Shown: piece by piece, positions 1 to 7,381 of the stretch
Position numbering within the stretch: position 1 is the first letter of the stretch
Layout of the letters: each line of letters opens with the position of its first letter
IMG/VR virus record: IMGVR_UViG_3300042905_001849
Coordinates: 1-43,568 of that record
DNA length: 43,568 nucleotides
Source: a virus
Strand: one strand, 5' to 3'
Made by a program: the position numbers and the translations under genes
Notes under the pieces: generated by a model
What the model was told of the DNA's origin: nothing
Database searches by the model: none
Seen by the model: the letters and a program-made list of their open reading frames with translations, nothing else

Positions 1-9
1 GTATCCCCA

Positions 10-63
10 CCCCCTGCGGGGGAAGGACCCTTCTCGCTTGTGGGAATTCTGCCGGTTTGGCAG
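10..63. other. Two short GC-rich hairpins after the last gene
   Basis: The 72 bases beyond the last minus-strand gene hold two small inverted repeats. One is five C and five G around TGC (10-22); the other is CTGCC/GGCAG around a five-base loop (49-63). Neither is followed on the minus strand by a run of T, so I do not call an intrinsic terminator, although some role in ending transcription is possible. Confidence 0.3.
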
Positions 64-72
64 TGTGCCACC

Positions 73-459
73 TCACCCCAACGCCGCCTGATACGCTTCC
101 TCAGCGGTCTGTGTGTCGCTGTCGATGCAGATTTTCAAATCCTGCGTCCTGACCGGAAATGAATCAGTCTCGCTCGATTGCGTGACCACGAATGTTCCCC
201 AGTATATGCCTGCAGTATCCACCCCTGCCGCGCTGAAATCATACTGCACCTGTCCTGTCGCCGCTGTGGTCACTGTCACCCCTGTGGATGTCAGGGCAAT
301 CTCTGCGGCCCCTGTGGCTGCGTTCAGCATCTTGAACTGCACGCTCAACCCTGTGAGGTTTACGGGCTGCAATACGCCCGCAGAATCCGGCTGCTGCAGT
401 GTAACCGGCAGTACAGTTCTGGTGTCACCGACTCTCCGCCTGTGTATCTGCTGTGTCAT
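73..459 (-). CDS. Baseplate/fibre N-terminal-like domain protein
   Basis: A 128-residue protein that is almost all beta-strand-like, with alternating Thr/Val/Ala stretches and no membrane segment. The opening (a short polar start with RRRVGDTRT, then LPVTLQQPDSAG and PVNLTGLSVQFKM) resembles the BppU-type N-terminal domain common in phage baseplate and fibre proteins, where an Ig-like fold attaches a receptor-binding part. Its start overlaps the preceding stop by four bases (ATGA), so it is translationally coupled to the small repeat protein at 456-689. It closes the fibre group. I infer a virion structural role from fold pattern and position; the exact place in the particle is unknown. Confidence 0.6.
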   Translation of the reverse strand: MTQQIHRRRVGDTRTVLPVTLQQPDSAGVLQPVNLTGLSVQFKMLNAATGAAEIALTSTGVTVTTAATGQVQYDFSAAGVDTAGIYWGTFVVTQSSETDSFPVRTQDLKICIDSDTQTAEEAYQAALG

Positions 460-689
460 TCGCTCGCCCCTGTCAGTGCCAATCGTTTGCCGCTTATTCC
501 TCGCACACTCATCCGCTCGCCCGATGTTCCGTCAATCGCCAGTCGTTGCCGACTCGTGCCTACAATCGTCAGCCGTGTGGTCAGTTCCTCCACAGGTATC
601 GGCCCTGCCCCACCGTTTGCCAACGCCCTGCCCGCAGCCCTGTAGCCTTGGCTGGCAAACCCCCGCATGATGAATCGACCGCTGCTCAT
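456..689 (-). CDS. Small protein with internal octapeptide-like repeats
   Basis: A 77-residue protein. After an N-terminal Gly/Ala/Arg-rich part of about 35 residues, the rest is a degenerate short repeat: RLTIVGTS, RLAIDGTS, RMSVRGIS, RLALTGAS. Such Arg-Leu-x-Ile/Val-x-Gly-x-Ser units would form a regular array of short beta strands. The start ATG lies just after the stop of the fibre gene at 691, and the end overlaps the next gene by ATGA. Lying between two fibre-like genes, it may be a structural linker, but no family is recognised. Confidence 0.6.
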   Translation of the reverse strand: MSSGRFIMRGFASQGYRAAGRALANGGAGPIPVEELTTRLTIVGTSRQRLAIDGTSGERMSVRGISGKRLALTGASE

Positions 690-690
690 G

Positions 691-1755
691 TCATGCCTTC
701 GTCAATGTGGTCGTTGACCTGTTGCCCGATCCATCCAGCCCGCTGTAGGCTGCCGTGTAGGTGTTGCCACCGATGCTCAGCACATACGTTTCCGTTGCCG
801 TTTGTGCCGTGCTGCAGTTGCCTGCCAATGCACTCAAGCAATAACTGACCCGATCAATTGCAATGAGCAGATTCGCAGCTGTCGCCAGTCCGCTCTGAAT
901 CTCTGCCACCGAATGGACGTGGCTGGTTGGATCAATAAGCACCGTATCCCCTGCACTCGGTGCCGTGACCAGTGCGTTTTCCAACGTCACTGTGATTGTG
1001 CCGTCGCCGTTGTTAGTCGTGCTCAGAATCGGGCTGTTCTGCTCCTGTGATGCCCCCGAATTCATCCACAAGACAGACCCAGTCAAGGCTCCTGTCGGAT
1101 AGTCTGCACCGCTGATCCGGAATACAGTCGTGGTTGGCGTCGGGCTTGCGAGAATTGTACCCTCAAGCACCGTGTTTGACTTCCGCAACGTGTCCATCAG
1201 CTTGCCAAACGTCCCCGCCGTTGTGTGCCCTGAATACGCCTCATCCCAGACCGCATCTGCAATGACTCCGGCTGTGGGCGGTGCCGTGTATGAAGTCGTG
1301 GCTAGCCTGCTGCTGATTGTGGCGTCAATCCGATTGAGTTCCGTTGTCAGTTCAGTTCGCACTCCGCCCGCTGTCAGTGTACTGATCGCACCCGCCAATG
1401 CCGTCACGCTGCCTGTGGCTGTCACCAATCCGCCTATGCTGTTCGTCGCATTCGTCTGCAATGCGTCAAATACTGACGCCAGCAGGACCAGCCAGTTGTG
1501 CACCGCTGTTGCCTGTGCTGTGTTGCCGGAATATATCTCCAGTCGTCCGACGGTGTCCGTGTTGCTGGTGGTGAGTGCAATCGTGTAGTAACCGTTTGCG
1601 TCATGCGTCACGGTCGCGCCGCTCAGCGTTGCTGGCGTGCCGTTTTTGCTGATGCGGAAATCTCCGACAACAGCCGTTGTTACAGCCGCTCCGTTGGCGT
1701 CCAGCACTGGCCCGACGGTGACTGTTGCGGTTGTCGATTGCTTCAGAATCTTCAT
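691..1755 (-). CDS. Putative tail fibre / baseplate protein
   Basis: A 354-residue protein starting at the ATG that follows the lectin gene stop by two bases; an earlier in-frame Met at 1776 lies inside the neighbour and is not needed. Residues 1-95 look like an Ig-like strand domain (TATVTVGPVLDANG, then GYYTIALTTSNTDTVG). The middle carries ADAVWDEAYSGHTTAGTFG, a segment often seen in phage fibre or baseplate proteins. The C-terminal third is again Thr/Ser-rich beta sequence. It sits in a run of virion surface proteins with a LamG-type lectin. A structural role in host contact is likely; the exact position on the tail is inferred. Confidence 0.65.
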   Translation of the reverse strand: MKILKQSTTATVTVGPVLDANGAAVTTAVVGDFRISKNGTPATLSGATVTHDANGYYTIALTTSNTDTVGRLEIYSGNTAQATAVHNWLVLLASVFDALQTNATNSIGGLVTATGSVTALAGAISTLTAGGVRTELTTELNRIDATISSRLATTSYTAPPTAGVIADAVWDEAYSGHTTAGTFGKLMDTLRKSNTVLEGTILASPTPTTTVFRISGADYPTGALTGSVLWMNSGASQEQNSPILSTTNNGDGTITVTLENALVTAPSAGDTVLIDPTSHVHSVAEIQSGLATAANLLIAIDRVSYCLSALAGNCSTAQTATETYVLSIGGNTYTAAYSGLDGSGNRSTTTLTKA

Positions 1756-1757
1756 GC

Positions 1758-2564
1758 TCAACACTCCGCTCCGCAAATGATTCGCCGCCGTCTGTTGCCC
1801 GTGTCCTGCACCGAATACACCCGTCGCCTGCGTCGTCGCTCCAGCATTCCGCCGCGACCGAGCTCATACACTCGCCGAAGTTCGGCGTCGGTCAAAATTC
1901 GATTCCAGCAACACACATTGTCGATTTTGCCCGAAAAATAACGGCCTGATGTACCGCCCGCCAGCGCCTGATCGTGAGATCCAATTTGAATAAACGTCGA
2001 TCCAGTTGTCTGGGCTCCATTTGCTGCTGCCGTGCCTTGGCTTGTGGTGTTTACGTATGTGCGTAATCCAGTCGCCTCACTGTAGCTCATAGCGACGAAA
2101 TACCATGTGTGCACGCTTAGCGTTGTGGATCCGCTGCCGTCAATAAACACTGCGTTTGACGCATAGACATAATACGCCATTTTGCCGTTTGATTTCGCCA
2201 GAATCGTACAATAGCGGTTGATGGCTTCGTTTTTGCAAATCACAGTGTTGTAAGCATTCGGAAACGCCGCTGGGTTTATCCACGCCGCAACAGTCAAGAA
2301 CGGCCGCTCTAGGGGCGAGGCCGATTCCACTCGGACAGTATCATTTGACCCATCAAAATCCAACGCATACTGGCCACCATCAATCGCCCAGTCCGTCGCC
2401 GCGTCCATATTCGTCAGCGTGCCCCAGTTGCCGAATCGGCTCACGTCATGCAATCGCGTTCCAGTCGGCCCCAGGCACGGCGACCAATAGCCCACGACAC
2501 CGTCCCACAGATCCGGGTGGGCGGATTCGTCGTAGGTGCCGTAGTCCTGGAATGACGCTCTCAT
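1758..2564 (-). CDS. LamG/concanavalin A-like lectin domain protein
   Basis: A 268-residue protein with a typical laminin-G/concanavalin-like jelly roll. Residues about 20-70 read WDGVVGYWSPCLG and LHDVSRFGNWGTLTNMD; about 70-75 YALDFDGSNDTVRV; about 90-95 LTVAAWINP; about 130-150 HTWYFVAMSYSEATG; then FSGKIDNVCCWNRILTDAE near residue 220. This order is diagnostic of LamG domains that bind glycans. The last 35 residues are strongly basic (RRRRRR). The start overlaps the upstream stop by ATGA. In a phage fibre cluster such a protein most likely contacts host surface polysaccharide. Confidence 0.85.
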   Translation of the reverse strand: MRASFQDYGTYDESAHPDLWDGVVGYWSPCLGPTGTRLHDVSRFGNWGTLTNMDAATDWAIDGGQYALDFDGSNDTVRVESASPLERPFLTVAAWINPAAFPNAYNTVICKNEAINRYCTILAKSNGKMAYYVYASNAVFIDGSGSTTLSVHTWYFVAMSYSEATGLRTYVNTTSQGTAAANGAQTTGSTFIQIGSHDQALAGGTSGRYFSGKIDNVCCWNRILTDAELRRVYELGRGGMLERRRRRRVYSVQDTGNRRRRIICGAEC

Positions 2565-3118
2565 GTCAACGCATCCACAATAGCAGGGTACACGGGAACA
2601 ACGATTAGCCGGCTGCCGTTGTCGGTGGCTGTGGTCTCATTACGGACTGCCTGCCCGAGGTTGTTGTCTGCGATTGGTGAGACGTATCGCCCCCGAGGAT
2701 ACCACACCGACGGCACTTGAGTAATCACCGTGCTTCCGTCTGCAGTTGCAACCAGTGACACAACAGGAGGCCCAGCCTGTCGCAGGTTTGCGTCTGATGT
2801 TCCGAGTGTGTAACTGCCGTTACTGCCAGTGACTTTTGCGGGCCATACTGTGTTGTCCCAACTGCTAACCAGATACGCCTCAAACGAAGTGCCAGCAGCC
2901 GGTGCTGTGCCTGTCTCAATCGACAAATACACCCAGCAGAATTCCGGCAGCAACTGAATTCCGCCAACACTCAGAGCGAGATCCGCAGATGCTCCTTGCT
3001 GCGCCGATCCGCTTGCCAAATTGTTGAATGATAACTCTTTGGTGACGCCTGTAGCGCCAGACTGCCCCCACACTATCGCAGTGCCCTGTACGGTGCCCGC
3101 GAAATCAGGTAACGCCAT
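2561..3118 (-). CDS. Putative virion protein, all-beta
   Basis: A 185-residue protein; the chosen ATG follows the ribosome site GGGAGGAG and overlaps the upstream gene by 14 bases. The sequence is rich in Val, Thr, Ser and Gly with few charged residues. Features such as TGVTKELSFNNLASGSAQQG, FCWVYLSIETGTAPAAG and VWYPRGRYVSPIADNN fit an extended beta-sandwich of the kind found in phage tail-tip or fibre accessory proteins. It sits immediately upstream (in transcription order) of the lectin gene with an ATGA overlap. No family could be named with confidence. Confidence 0.6.
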   Translation of the reverse strand: MALPDFAGTVQGTAIVWGQSGATGVTKELSFNNLASGSAQQGASADLALSVGGIQLLPEFCWVYLSIETGTAPAAGTSFEAYLVSSWDNTVWPAKVTGSNGSYTLGTSDANLRQAGPPVVSLVATADGSTVITQVPSVWYPRGRYVSPIADNNLGQAVRNETTATDNGSRLIVVPVYPAIVDALT

Positions 3119-3563
3119 TGTCTGCTCCTCCCGTGACTCTGTGCCATTCGCGTGCCGCCCCGACCTGCTGCTGTGTGATCGTTTGCGGATTGTCTGCCAG
3201 CACCTGCAGCGCGTCCAGTTGTTCCTGCGTTGCCAGATTGTACGAGAGCAGCACAGCCCCCACGCCCTGCACAGTGCCGCCGTCCATGTCGATCGGTCTC
3301 CCTGCCTCGATCCAATCCACGAACGACATTGCAGCCCCTCGGGGAGGGTTTGGCAGCCCCACGTTTTGCGCCGCAATCTTGACGATTGCCCACAAGCCGC
3401 TTGCGATTGCTGCGGCCTGAACACGCTCCGCCGCCACCGGCTGCCGGATCGGTGGTGCAATGGCAGAACATCGCACCGCACACCCCTCGTCGTTGCCCTC
3501 GGCATACAGGGCAGCCGCCTGCGCGTCACCCTGAATCAGTGTGTATAGTTCCGCGTCTGTCAT
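3105..3563 (-). CDS. Unknown protein, possibly virion-associated
   Basis: A 152-residue soluble protein. The N-terminal half is helical (AELYTLIQGDAQAAALYAEG, then ERVQAAAIASGLWAIVKIAA). The middle has FVDWIEAGRPIDMDGGTVQG, and the C-terminal part VLLSYNLATQEQLDALQVLA. Its start overlaps the stop of the coiled-coil gene by ATGA and its end overlaps the next gene, so all are translated together. I do not recognise the family; the context (between membrane-protein genes and fibres) suggests tail or lysis-linked work. Confidence 0.55.
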   Translation of the reverse strand: MTDAELYTLIQGDAQAAALYAEGNDEGCAVRCSAIAPPIRQPVAAERVQAAAIASGLWAIVKIAAQNVGLPNPPRGAAMSFVDWIEAGRPIDMDGGTVQGVGAVLLSYNLATQEQLDALQVLADNPQTITQQQVGAAREWHRVTGGADNGVT

Positions 3564-3922
3564 TGGTTGTCTGCCCTTGTCACAATCTCGATTTCATCCA
3601 CCACCTGCCGGACTCGATTCGCCGCAGTTGTCAGCAGCAGCTTTGCGCCGTTCAGGCTCTGTTGCGCTGTGTTCCAGTTTTGCAGTTTCTCAATAGATCC
3701 GGCTGCGTGCAATTTTCGGCAGCTCCAGAACTGGTCCAACAGATTGCCAATTCGCTCGTTCTGCAGATCCATCAACCGCAGCTCCTCGTCCAGTGCGTCC
3801 TGGTATAGGTGGCACGGATCGGAATAACTCGGTTCGTCCGTCTGTGTAGGTTCGTCGCTCAAGTCTGCCGCCCCCACGAGACTCGACCACGTCTGCTGCA
3901 GCCAACTGTACAATTCCGCCAT
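3560..3922 (-). CDS. Helical coiled-coil protein of unknown role
   Basis: A 120-residue acidic, strongly helical protein with no membrane segment. The region DALDEELRLMDLQNERIGNL and a later AKLLLTTAANRVRQVVDEIE could form coiled coils. The ATG is preceded by GGAGGG at good spacing, which supports this start even though the frame of the upstream membrane protein (3690-4154) runs through it for about 230 bases. The start context TGAGTCATG shows that a stop in another frame sits just before the ATG (see findings). Function unknown. Confidence 0.6.
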   Translation of the reverse strand: MAELYSWLQQTWSSLVGAADLSDEPTQTDEPSYSDPCHLYQDALDEELRLMDLQNERIGNLLDQFWSCRKLHAAGSIEKLQNWNTAQQSLNGAKLLLTTAANRVRQVVDEIEIVTRADNQ

Positions 3923-4154
3923 GACTCACACCCTCCGATCGTTTTGCTTCAACCACCATTGCCAAATGTTCATTCACTCGGACTGCGTGCGCACCATAGC
4001 ACGTCAGCACCGCAGGACTCAACGCAATCAATCCACGACTGACAATGCGAGCGAGTTTATCCCGCCGCAATGCCTGAAACATCCAGACACCAAACGCGAA
4101 TGCTGACCACGAAATCATTACGGCTTGCCAGAATTCACCGCTGATATCAACCAT
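3690..4154 (-). CDS. Small membrane protein, holin-like candidate
   Basis: The first 65 residues contain two likely membrane helices: about 9-27 (AVMISWSAFAFGVWMFQAL) and 36-54 (VSRGLIALSPAVLTCYGAHA), separated by the basic RRDKLAR. The rest, about 80 residues of charged low-quality sequence, overlaps the next gene for about 230 bases and may not be natural: a one-base shift near 3930-3945 would end the protein at a TGA just before the next ATG. The upstream 79-residue membrane protein overlaps its start by 37 bases. Size, topology and position near a peptidase gene make a holin possible, but this is inference. Confidence 0.45.
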   Translation of the reverse strand: MVDISGEFWQAVMISWSAFAFGVWMFQALRRDKLARIVSRGLIALSPAVLTCYGAHAVRVNEHLAMVVEAKRSEGVSHGGIVQLAAADVVESRGGGRLERRTYTDGRTELFRSVPPIPGRTGRGAAVDGSAERANWQSVGPVLELPKIARSRIY

Positions 4155-4357
4155 GACGCACCCATGCAAATCGAAAGAATCAGAAGCGAAACCCCAAACA
4201 ACACTACAACCCAATTCCAGCTTTTTCCCGTGTGATCCATGAAGGTCTTCGCTGTGTCCTCAGACACCTCGCCCTCGAATCCGGGCATGTCCACAGACAC
4301 ACCCTTCCGCCGACTTGGCTGCCGCTTCGGCTTGTTGTCAGGTTGACCGTCGGCCAT
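4118..4357 (-). CDS. Single-pass membrane protein
   Basis: A 79-residue protein with a basic N-terminus (KPKRQPSRRKG), an acidic middle and one membrane helix at about residues 50-70 (VVVLFGVSLLILSICMGASW) followed by a short tail. The basic N-terminus suggests a cytoplasmic N-terminal side. It lies 47 bases after the thioredoxin-like gene and overlaps the next membrane gene. No clear ribosome site precedes the ATG. It may belong to a lysis cassette with the peptidase upstream, as holin, antiholin or anchor; the sequence does not decide between them. Confidence 0.55.
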   Translation of the reverse strand: MADGQPDNKPKRQPSRRKGVSVDMPGFEGEVSEDTAKTFMDHTGKSWNWVVVLFGVSLLILSICMGASWLISAVNSGKP

Positions 4358-4404
4358 CGCGTTAAATCCACGGCAGTCTCAATTGTTGACAATTTTCGTA
4401 AACT

Positions 4405-4878
4405 CTACAGATTTTTTCCCCGTCGTGCAACATGCGATGCCTTTACCCTGTCCAGCAGGCCCGCAATCGTCCCTCGCGTGTAGCCTGTCTGGACCACCTG
4501 TTTGCCGTCCGCGCCGATCCATCGCATCGCCGGAACCCTGTCAGAGAACCGCACCCATCGGACGGCCACGCCTGATTCTCCCAGTGCCGCCAGATCGGCT
4601 TTCAGCACCTGGCAGGGACCACACCACGTTTCGCTGTGGATCTCCAGCACCGGCAGATCCTCGGCAGCGGGTGCGGATGCCACCGGCGGTTGTGCTGGCC
4701 GTCCGGATTCCAGATCCCGCACCCGCTGTTCGAGGTCGCTCACCCGCTTCGAGAGTGTGGCCAGATCCGCCACGGCTGCGGGAGTCGGCTCGTCGGCGTG
4801 CATCATTGCCGCCAGTGGCACCGCAGATACCACTGCAAACAGCCCCGCCGCCGCAAGAACTGACCATGTCCTGATCAT
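4405..4878 (-). CDS. Exported thioredoxin-like protein
   Basis: A 157-residue protein. Residues 1-29 form a signal peptide (MIRTWSVLAAAGLFAVVSA start, with cleavage possible near AMMHADE). Residues about 38-60 are a short coiled coil (DLATLSKRVSDLEQRVRDLE), followed by a Pro/Ala-rich linker and a thioredoxin fold. The redox-active motif WCGPC is at about 85-89, preceded by VLEIHSETW and followed by QVLKADLAALG. The family reduces or makes disulfides; here it would act outside the cytoplasmic membrane. The start overlaps the cysteine peptidase stop by ATGA. The coupling suggests the pair work together, for example controlling cysteine oxidation of the peptidase, which is inference. Confidence 0.85.
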   Translation of the reverse strand: MIRTWSVLAAAGLFAVVSAVPLAAMMHADEPTPAAVADLATLSKRVSDLEQRVRDLESGRPAQPPVASAPAAEDLPVLEIHSETWCGPCQVLKADLAALGESGVAVRWVRFSDRVPAMRWIGADGKQVVQTGYTRGTIAGLLDRVKASHVARRGKNL

Positions 4879-5732
4879 GCGAAATACCCTCCACCCTGCG
4901 TGATTCTGTCGTATCGCTCCACCATGCGATCCGGCGTCAAGAGGAAGCCCCCAAATGGCTCCCAGCTATTCCTGCACAGTTGTTCGTAGCACCGCCGCGA
5001 CATCAGATAGTACCCATCGCCGTGCGAATTCCAAACGGCCAGATACCACTCGCTGCCGACCTCCACAGCCCAGATGATCTCCGTGGCATGTCCGCCGCCA
5101 GACCGCGGTGCCTGATCCATGACCCGCTTCGGAGCACCGGGCACAGTCCGCCAGCTCACGCCCCAGAACGTGCCGATATGTCCTGTGCTCCCTGCAGCCA
5201 ATGCGGCCAGCATATCGTCCCACGGTGGCAGGTCTTTGACCTCGGTGACGTGTGGTGCCTCAACTTGCAGCCCCTGACAACACCGCACGAATTCCGACGC
5301 CCTCCGGCAGTATTGCGCGTAAGGCCAGACAGACTCCGTGGGCAATCCGGGGTCAACCTGCAGACCCGGGATTCCCTCGCACAACACTCTGACACCCGAG
5401 TGAATCGACGTGCCACGGTCGCCGCCCACGTTGCTCGGCTGCATCACGTATTCCGACGCATTATACGCGTAAATCTCAGACAGCACCGGCATGCGCTGCC
5501 GCCCGCTGCAATACCACGACCGCACTTCCTCGCCGTTTGCAGTTGCATTCCCCTGGCAATCGTTGCGCTGCTGCCGCTCAACCTGCATCCGTGTCAACGG
5601 GCTGTTGACTGGATCGCGCAAGACATCCAGATAGCCCGGAAAATTGCTCGCCGGGAACGTCGCACCAACTCGACGCCCGACCGCCTCACGCTCCGCATCA
5701 CTGGGTCTGTGTAGATTTGCTACGCTGACCAT
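4875..5732 (-). CDS. Papain-like (C1) cysteine peptidase, endolysin candidate
   Basis: A 285-residue protein; the start follows AGGAGGT and overlaps the previous gene by 35 bases. A papain-type catalytic set is visible in order: Cys59 in RQQRNDCQGNAT (the C1 family has Gln then Cys here), His215 in SGGGHATEIIWAVE, and Asn235 in WNSHGDGYYLMS, matching the family's NSWG box. It has ten or more other cysteines and no signal peptide. Because it lies in a block of exported and membrane proteins and no other muralytic enzyme is seen, it is the best endolysin candidate, cleaving peptide bonds in the wall. A virion or host-protein protease is the alternative. Confidence 0.7.
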   Translation of the reverse strand: MVSVANLHRPSDAEREAVGRRVGATFPASNFPGYLDVLRDPVNSPLTRMQVERQQRNDCQGNATANGEEVRSWYCSGRQRMPVLSEIYAYNASEYVMQPSNVGGDRGTSIHSGVRVLCEGIPGLQVDPGLPTESVWPYAQYCRRASEFVRCCQGLQVEAPHVTEVKDLPPWDDMLAALAAGSTGHIGTFWGVSWRTVPGAPKRVMDQAPRSGGGHATEIIWAVEVGSEWYLAVWNSHGDGYYLMSRRCYEQLCRNSWEPFGGFLLTPDRMVERYDRITQGGGYFA

Positions 5733-6414
5733 CTGCGTACCTCCTGATGTACCGCGCGTGTTTCTCAGCCGTCCAGCCTTCGCCACCAAACACAATCGAC
5801 TCAGCTCGCAGCAACGGCAAAAACGCCTGTTTCCGGGCCTCCTGACCTGCAACGGAAAACCAATCCGCCGCCGCTTTTTCGCTGGTAATTTCTCCCGACT
5901 CCAAACGGTCGGCCAGTTCGCCCTGCGCGGCTCGCCACGATTTTTCATAGGCCCGGAACGCCGCTGCAACATCATCCGCCGGAGGCTGTGGCCTGCCGTC
6001 TGGTGGTGTCGTCTCGGCTGCCGTGACGTTGAGGATTCTGCGTCGCAGGTCCGTCAGATCCGCAGAACCCGCAGGCAGAATCAGCAGCTCTGCAGTCCCT
6101 GCAGCCAGACCGCGCACAACGTACCCATTCGCCCTTGTGACGGTCTTTTCTTCCAGCCCCTTGCCACCAGCAAATCGGGAGAAAATCACGGCTCCCTGTT
6201 TGGCTGGTGTCACCTGCAGCACACCCGCAGGACTCGCAAGAATCACGAGCGCGATGTCCGACTGGATCAGGTATAGCTGGTCGGTGGCAAACGTGTCCAC
6301 GCTCGGCTGTGGGGCTGTGTCATCCACCACAACCGGCGCAGGTGCAGGAGGCTCCGGAAACTCAATCGCGCTACCATCCTGCAGCATTGTCAGCAGCAGA
6401 AGGATGGCCCTCAT
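5698..6414 (-). CDS. Exported protein of unknown function
   Basis: A 238-residue protein with a short signal peptide (MRAILLLLTMLQDGSA) and then a Pro-rich linker (EFPEPPAPAPVV). Residues 35-130 form a beta-rich domain (YLIQSDIALVILASPAG, VIFSRFAGGKGLEEKT, YVVRGLAAGTAELLILPAGS). The C-terminal half is helical and charged (AAFRAYEKSWRAAQGELADR, then EKAAADWFSVAGQEARKQAF). The ATG overlaps the upstream stop by ATGA. It lies directly before the peptidase. It could be a periplasmic partner of the peptidase or a lysis or exclusion protein; no family is recognised. Confidence 0.6.
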   Translation of the reverse strand: MRAILLLLTMLQDGSAIEFPEPPAPAPVVVDDTAPQPSVDTFATDQLYLIQSDIALVILASPAGVLQVTPAKQGAVIFSRFAGGKGLEEKTVTRANGYVVRGLAAGTAELLILPAGSADLTDLRRRILNVTAAETTPPDGRPQPPADDVAAAFRAYEKSWRAAQGELADRLESGEITSEKAAADWFSVAGQEARKQAFLPLLRAESIVFGGEGWTAEKHARYIRRYADGQRSKSTQTQ

Positions 6415-7043
6415 GTTATGCCACACTCAGCGCACAGTGCAGCCGCGTCTTTTGCGGGCATTGTGGCTGCCTCGGTGTGAATCTTGTCCGCAAGTCTGTA
6501 AGCCGATTCTGCGGTGATCGAAAATCGCCCTACGTCTGCCGGAACGCCTGTCTGGCGTGCTCGTCTGCGTTCGGCTGCTGCCCCACGACTGCACTCCTGC
6601 AGAATCTTTGTTTGCAGTGCTCGAATGTTTTTAGCTTGCTGTGCCGGGTCAGCATGTGCCGCTGCCAATTGCTGTTGCGGTGTCTGGTCCTGTTGTCGCT
6701 GCTGCCGCTTTTCCCGGCAGGCTTGAAACCACTGCGTAATCACCGGCAGAATTGTGGTGATCAGTGTAATGATCGTGACGGGGTCGAACGCCACCGGCTT
6801 CCCTGCCTCAGTCGCCCCCGTTAATCCGCCACACTTGCCCGTCACCGATGTCGCAAATTTCTGCGCCGCCTTACCCATGTCCACGCCCTCCGTAATCCCA
6901 CCACAGGAATTGAAATCGCGGCTGCCGTATGGTGCGCCCGGAGGTGGCACGGCAGCCGCGCGGCCGTCCTGGCCCTGTGTTGATTTGGCGTCCTGCCGTC
7001 CTCCGCTCCCGTTCATTGTGGCCACGGGATTCCGGATTGTCAA
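6411..7043 (-). CDS. Membrane-associated helical protein
   Basis: A hydrophobic helix lies at about residues 88-106 of the long form (VTIITLITTILPVITQWF), followed by a strongly charged Gln/Arg-rich helix and a C-terminal domain with Cys residues. Two starts are possible. A TTG at 7043 overlaps the upstream stop (TTGA), giving 210 residues. An ATG at 6878 has a strong GGAGGG site, giving 155 residues (MGKAAQKFATSV start). The shorter form is better supported by its ribosome site; the longer avoids a 160-base gap. It may be a lysis-cassette component; the role is unknown. Confidence 0.5.
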   Translation of the reverse strand: MTIRNPVATMNGSGGRQDAKSTQGQDGRAAAVPPPGAPYGSRDFNSCGGITEGVDMGKAAQKFATSVTGKCGGLTGATEAGKPVAFDPVTIITLITTILPVITQWFQACREKRQQRQQDQTPQQQLAAAHADPAQQAKNIRALQTKILQECSRGAAAERRRARQTGVPADVGRFSITAESAYRLADKIHTEAATMPAKDAAALCAECGIT

Positions 7044-7381
7044 CAGGTTCGGTTCGGCCTCCAGCCGAACCCCTGCCCGGACTCCTGCACGGCCTCATGC
7101 ACTCGCTGCCAGTGTGCCACGTGTATTGACCACTCCCAGCCCAGCACCCCTCCGCCTGCACCTTTGTATTGATAGTACACCGTTTTCTGCGTCCACGATG
7201 TTCCAATCACCCAAACAACATGGGTTCCCGTCCAATACCACCCCGTCCGGATCGGCTCCGGCTGCGGCTGCCGCTCGTTAATGTCCTTGCCGGTTTCGTC
7301 GATGGTTCTGCCTGTCATTCGTGCCCTCGCTCGTTCCTGTGCCTGTTCGAGCATTGCCCTGTCTTCGTCGCTCAGCCCCAT
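7040..7381 (-). CDS. Unknown small protein after the helicase
   Basis: A 113-residue protein whose ATG lies inside the last codons of the helicase gene after a GAGGAG site. The N-terminal part is helical and charged (DEDRAMLEQAQERARARM). The middle is rich in Trp and Tyr (GWYWTGTHVVWVIGTSWTQK, then VYYQYKG and GWEWSIHVAHWQ). The Trp-rich beta part could be a small binding domain. It overlaps the next gene by four bases. No family assigned. Confidence 0.6.
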   Translation of the reverse strand: MGLSDEDRAMLEQAQERARARMTGRTIDETGKDINERQPQPEPIRTGWYWTGTHVVWVIGTSWTQKTVYYQYKGAGGGVLGWEWSIHVAHWQRVHEAVQESGQGFGWRPNRTC

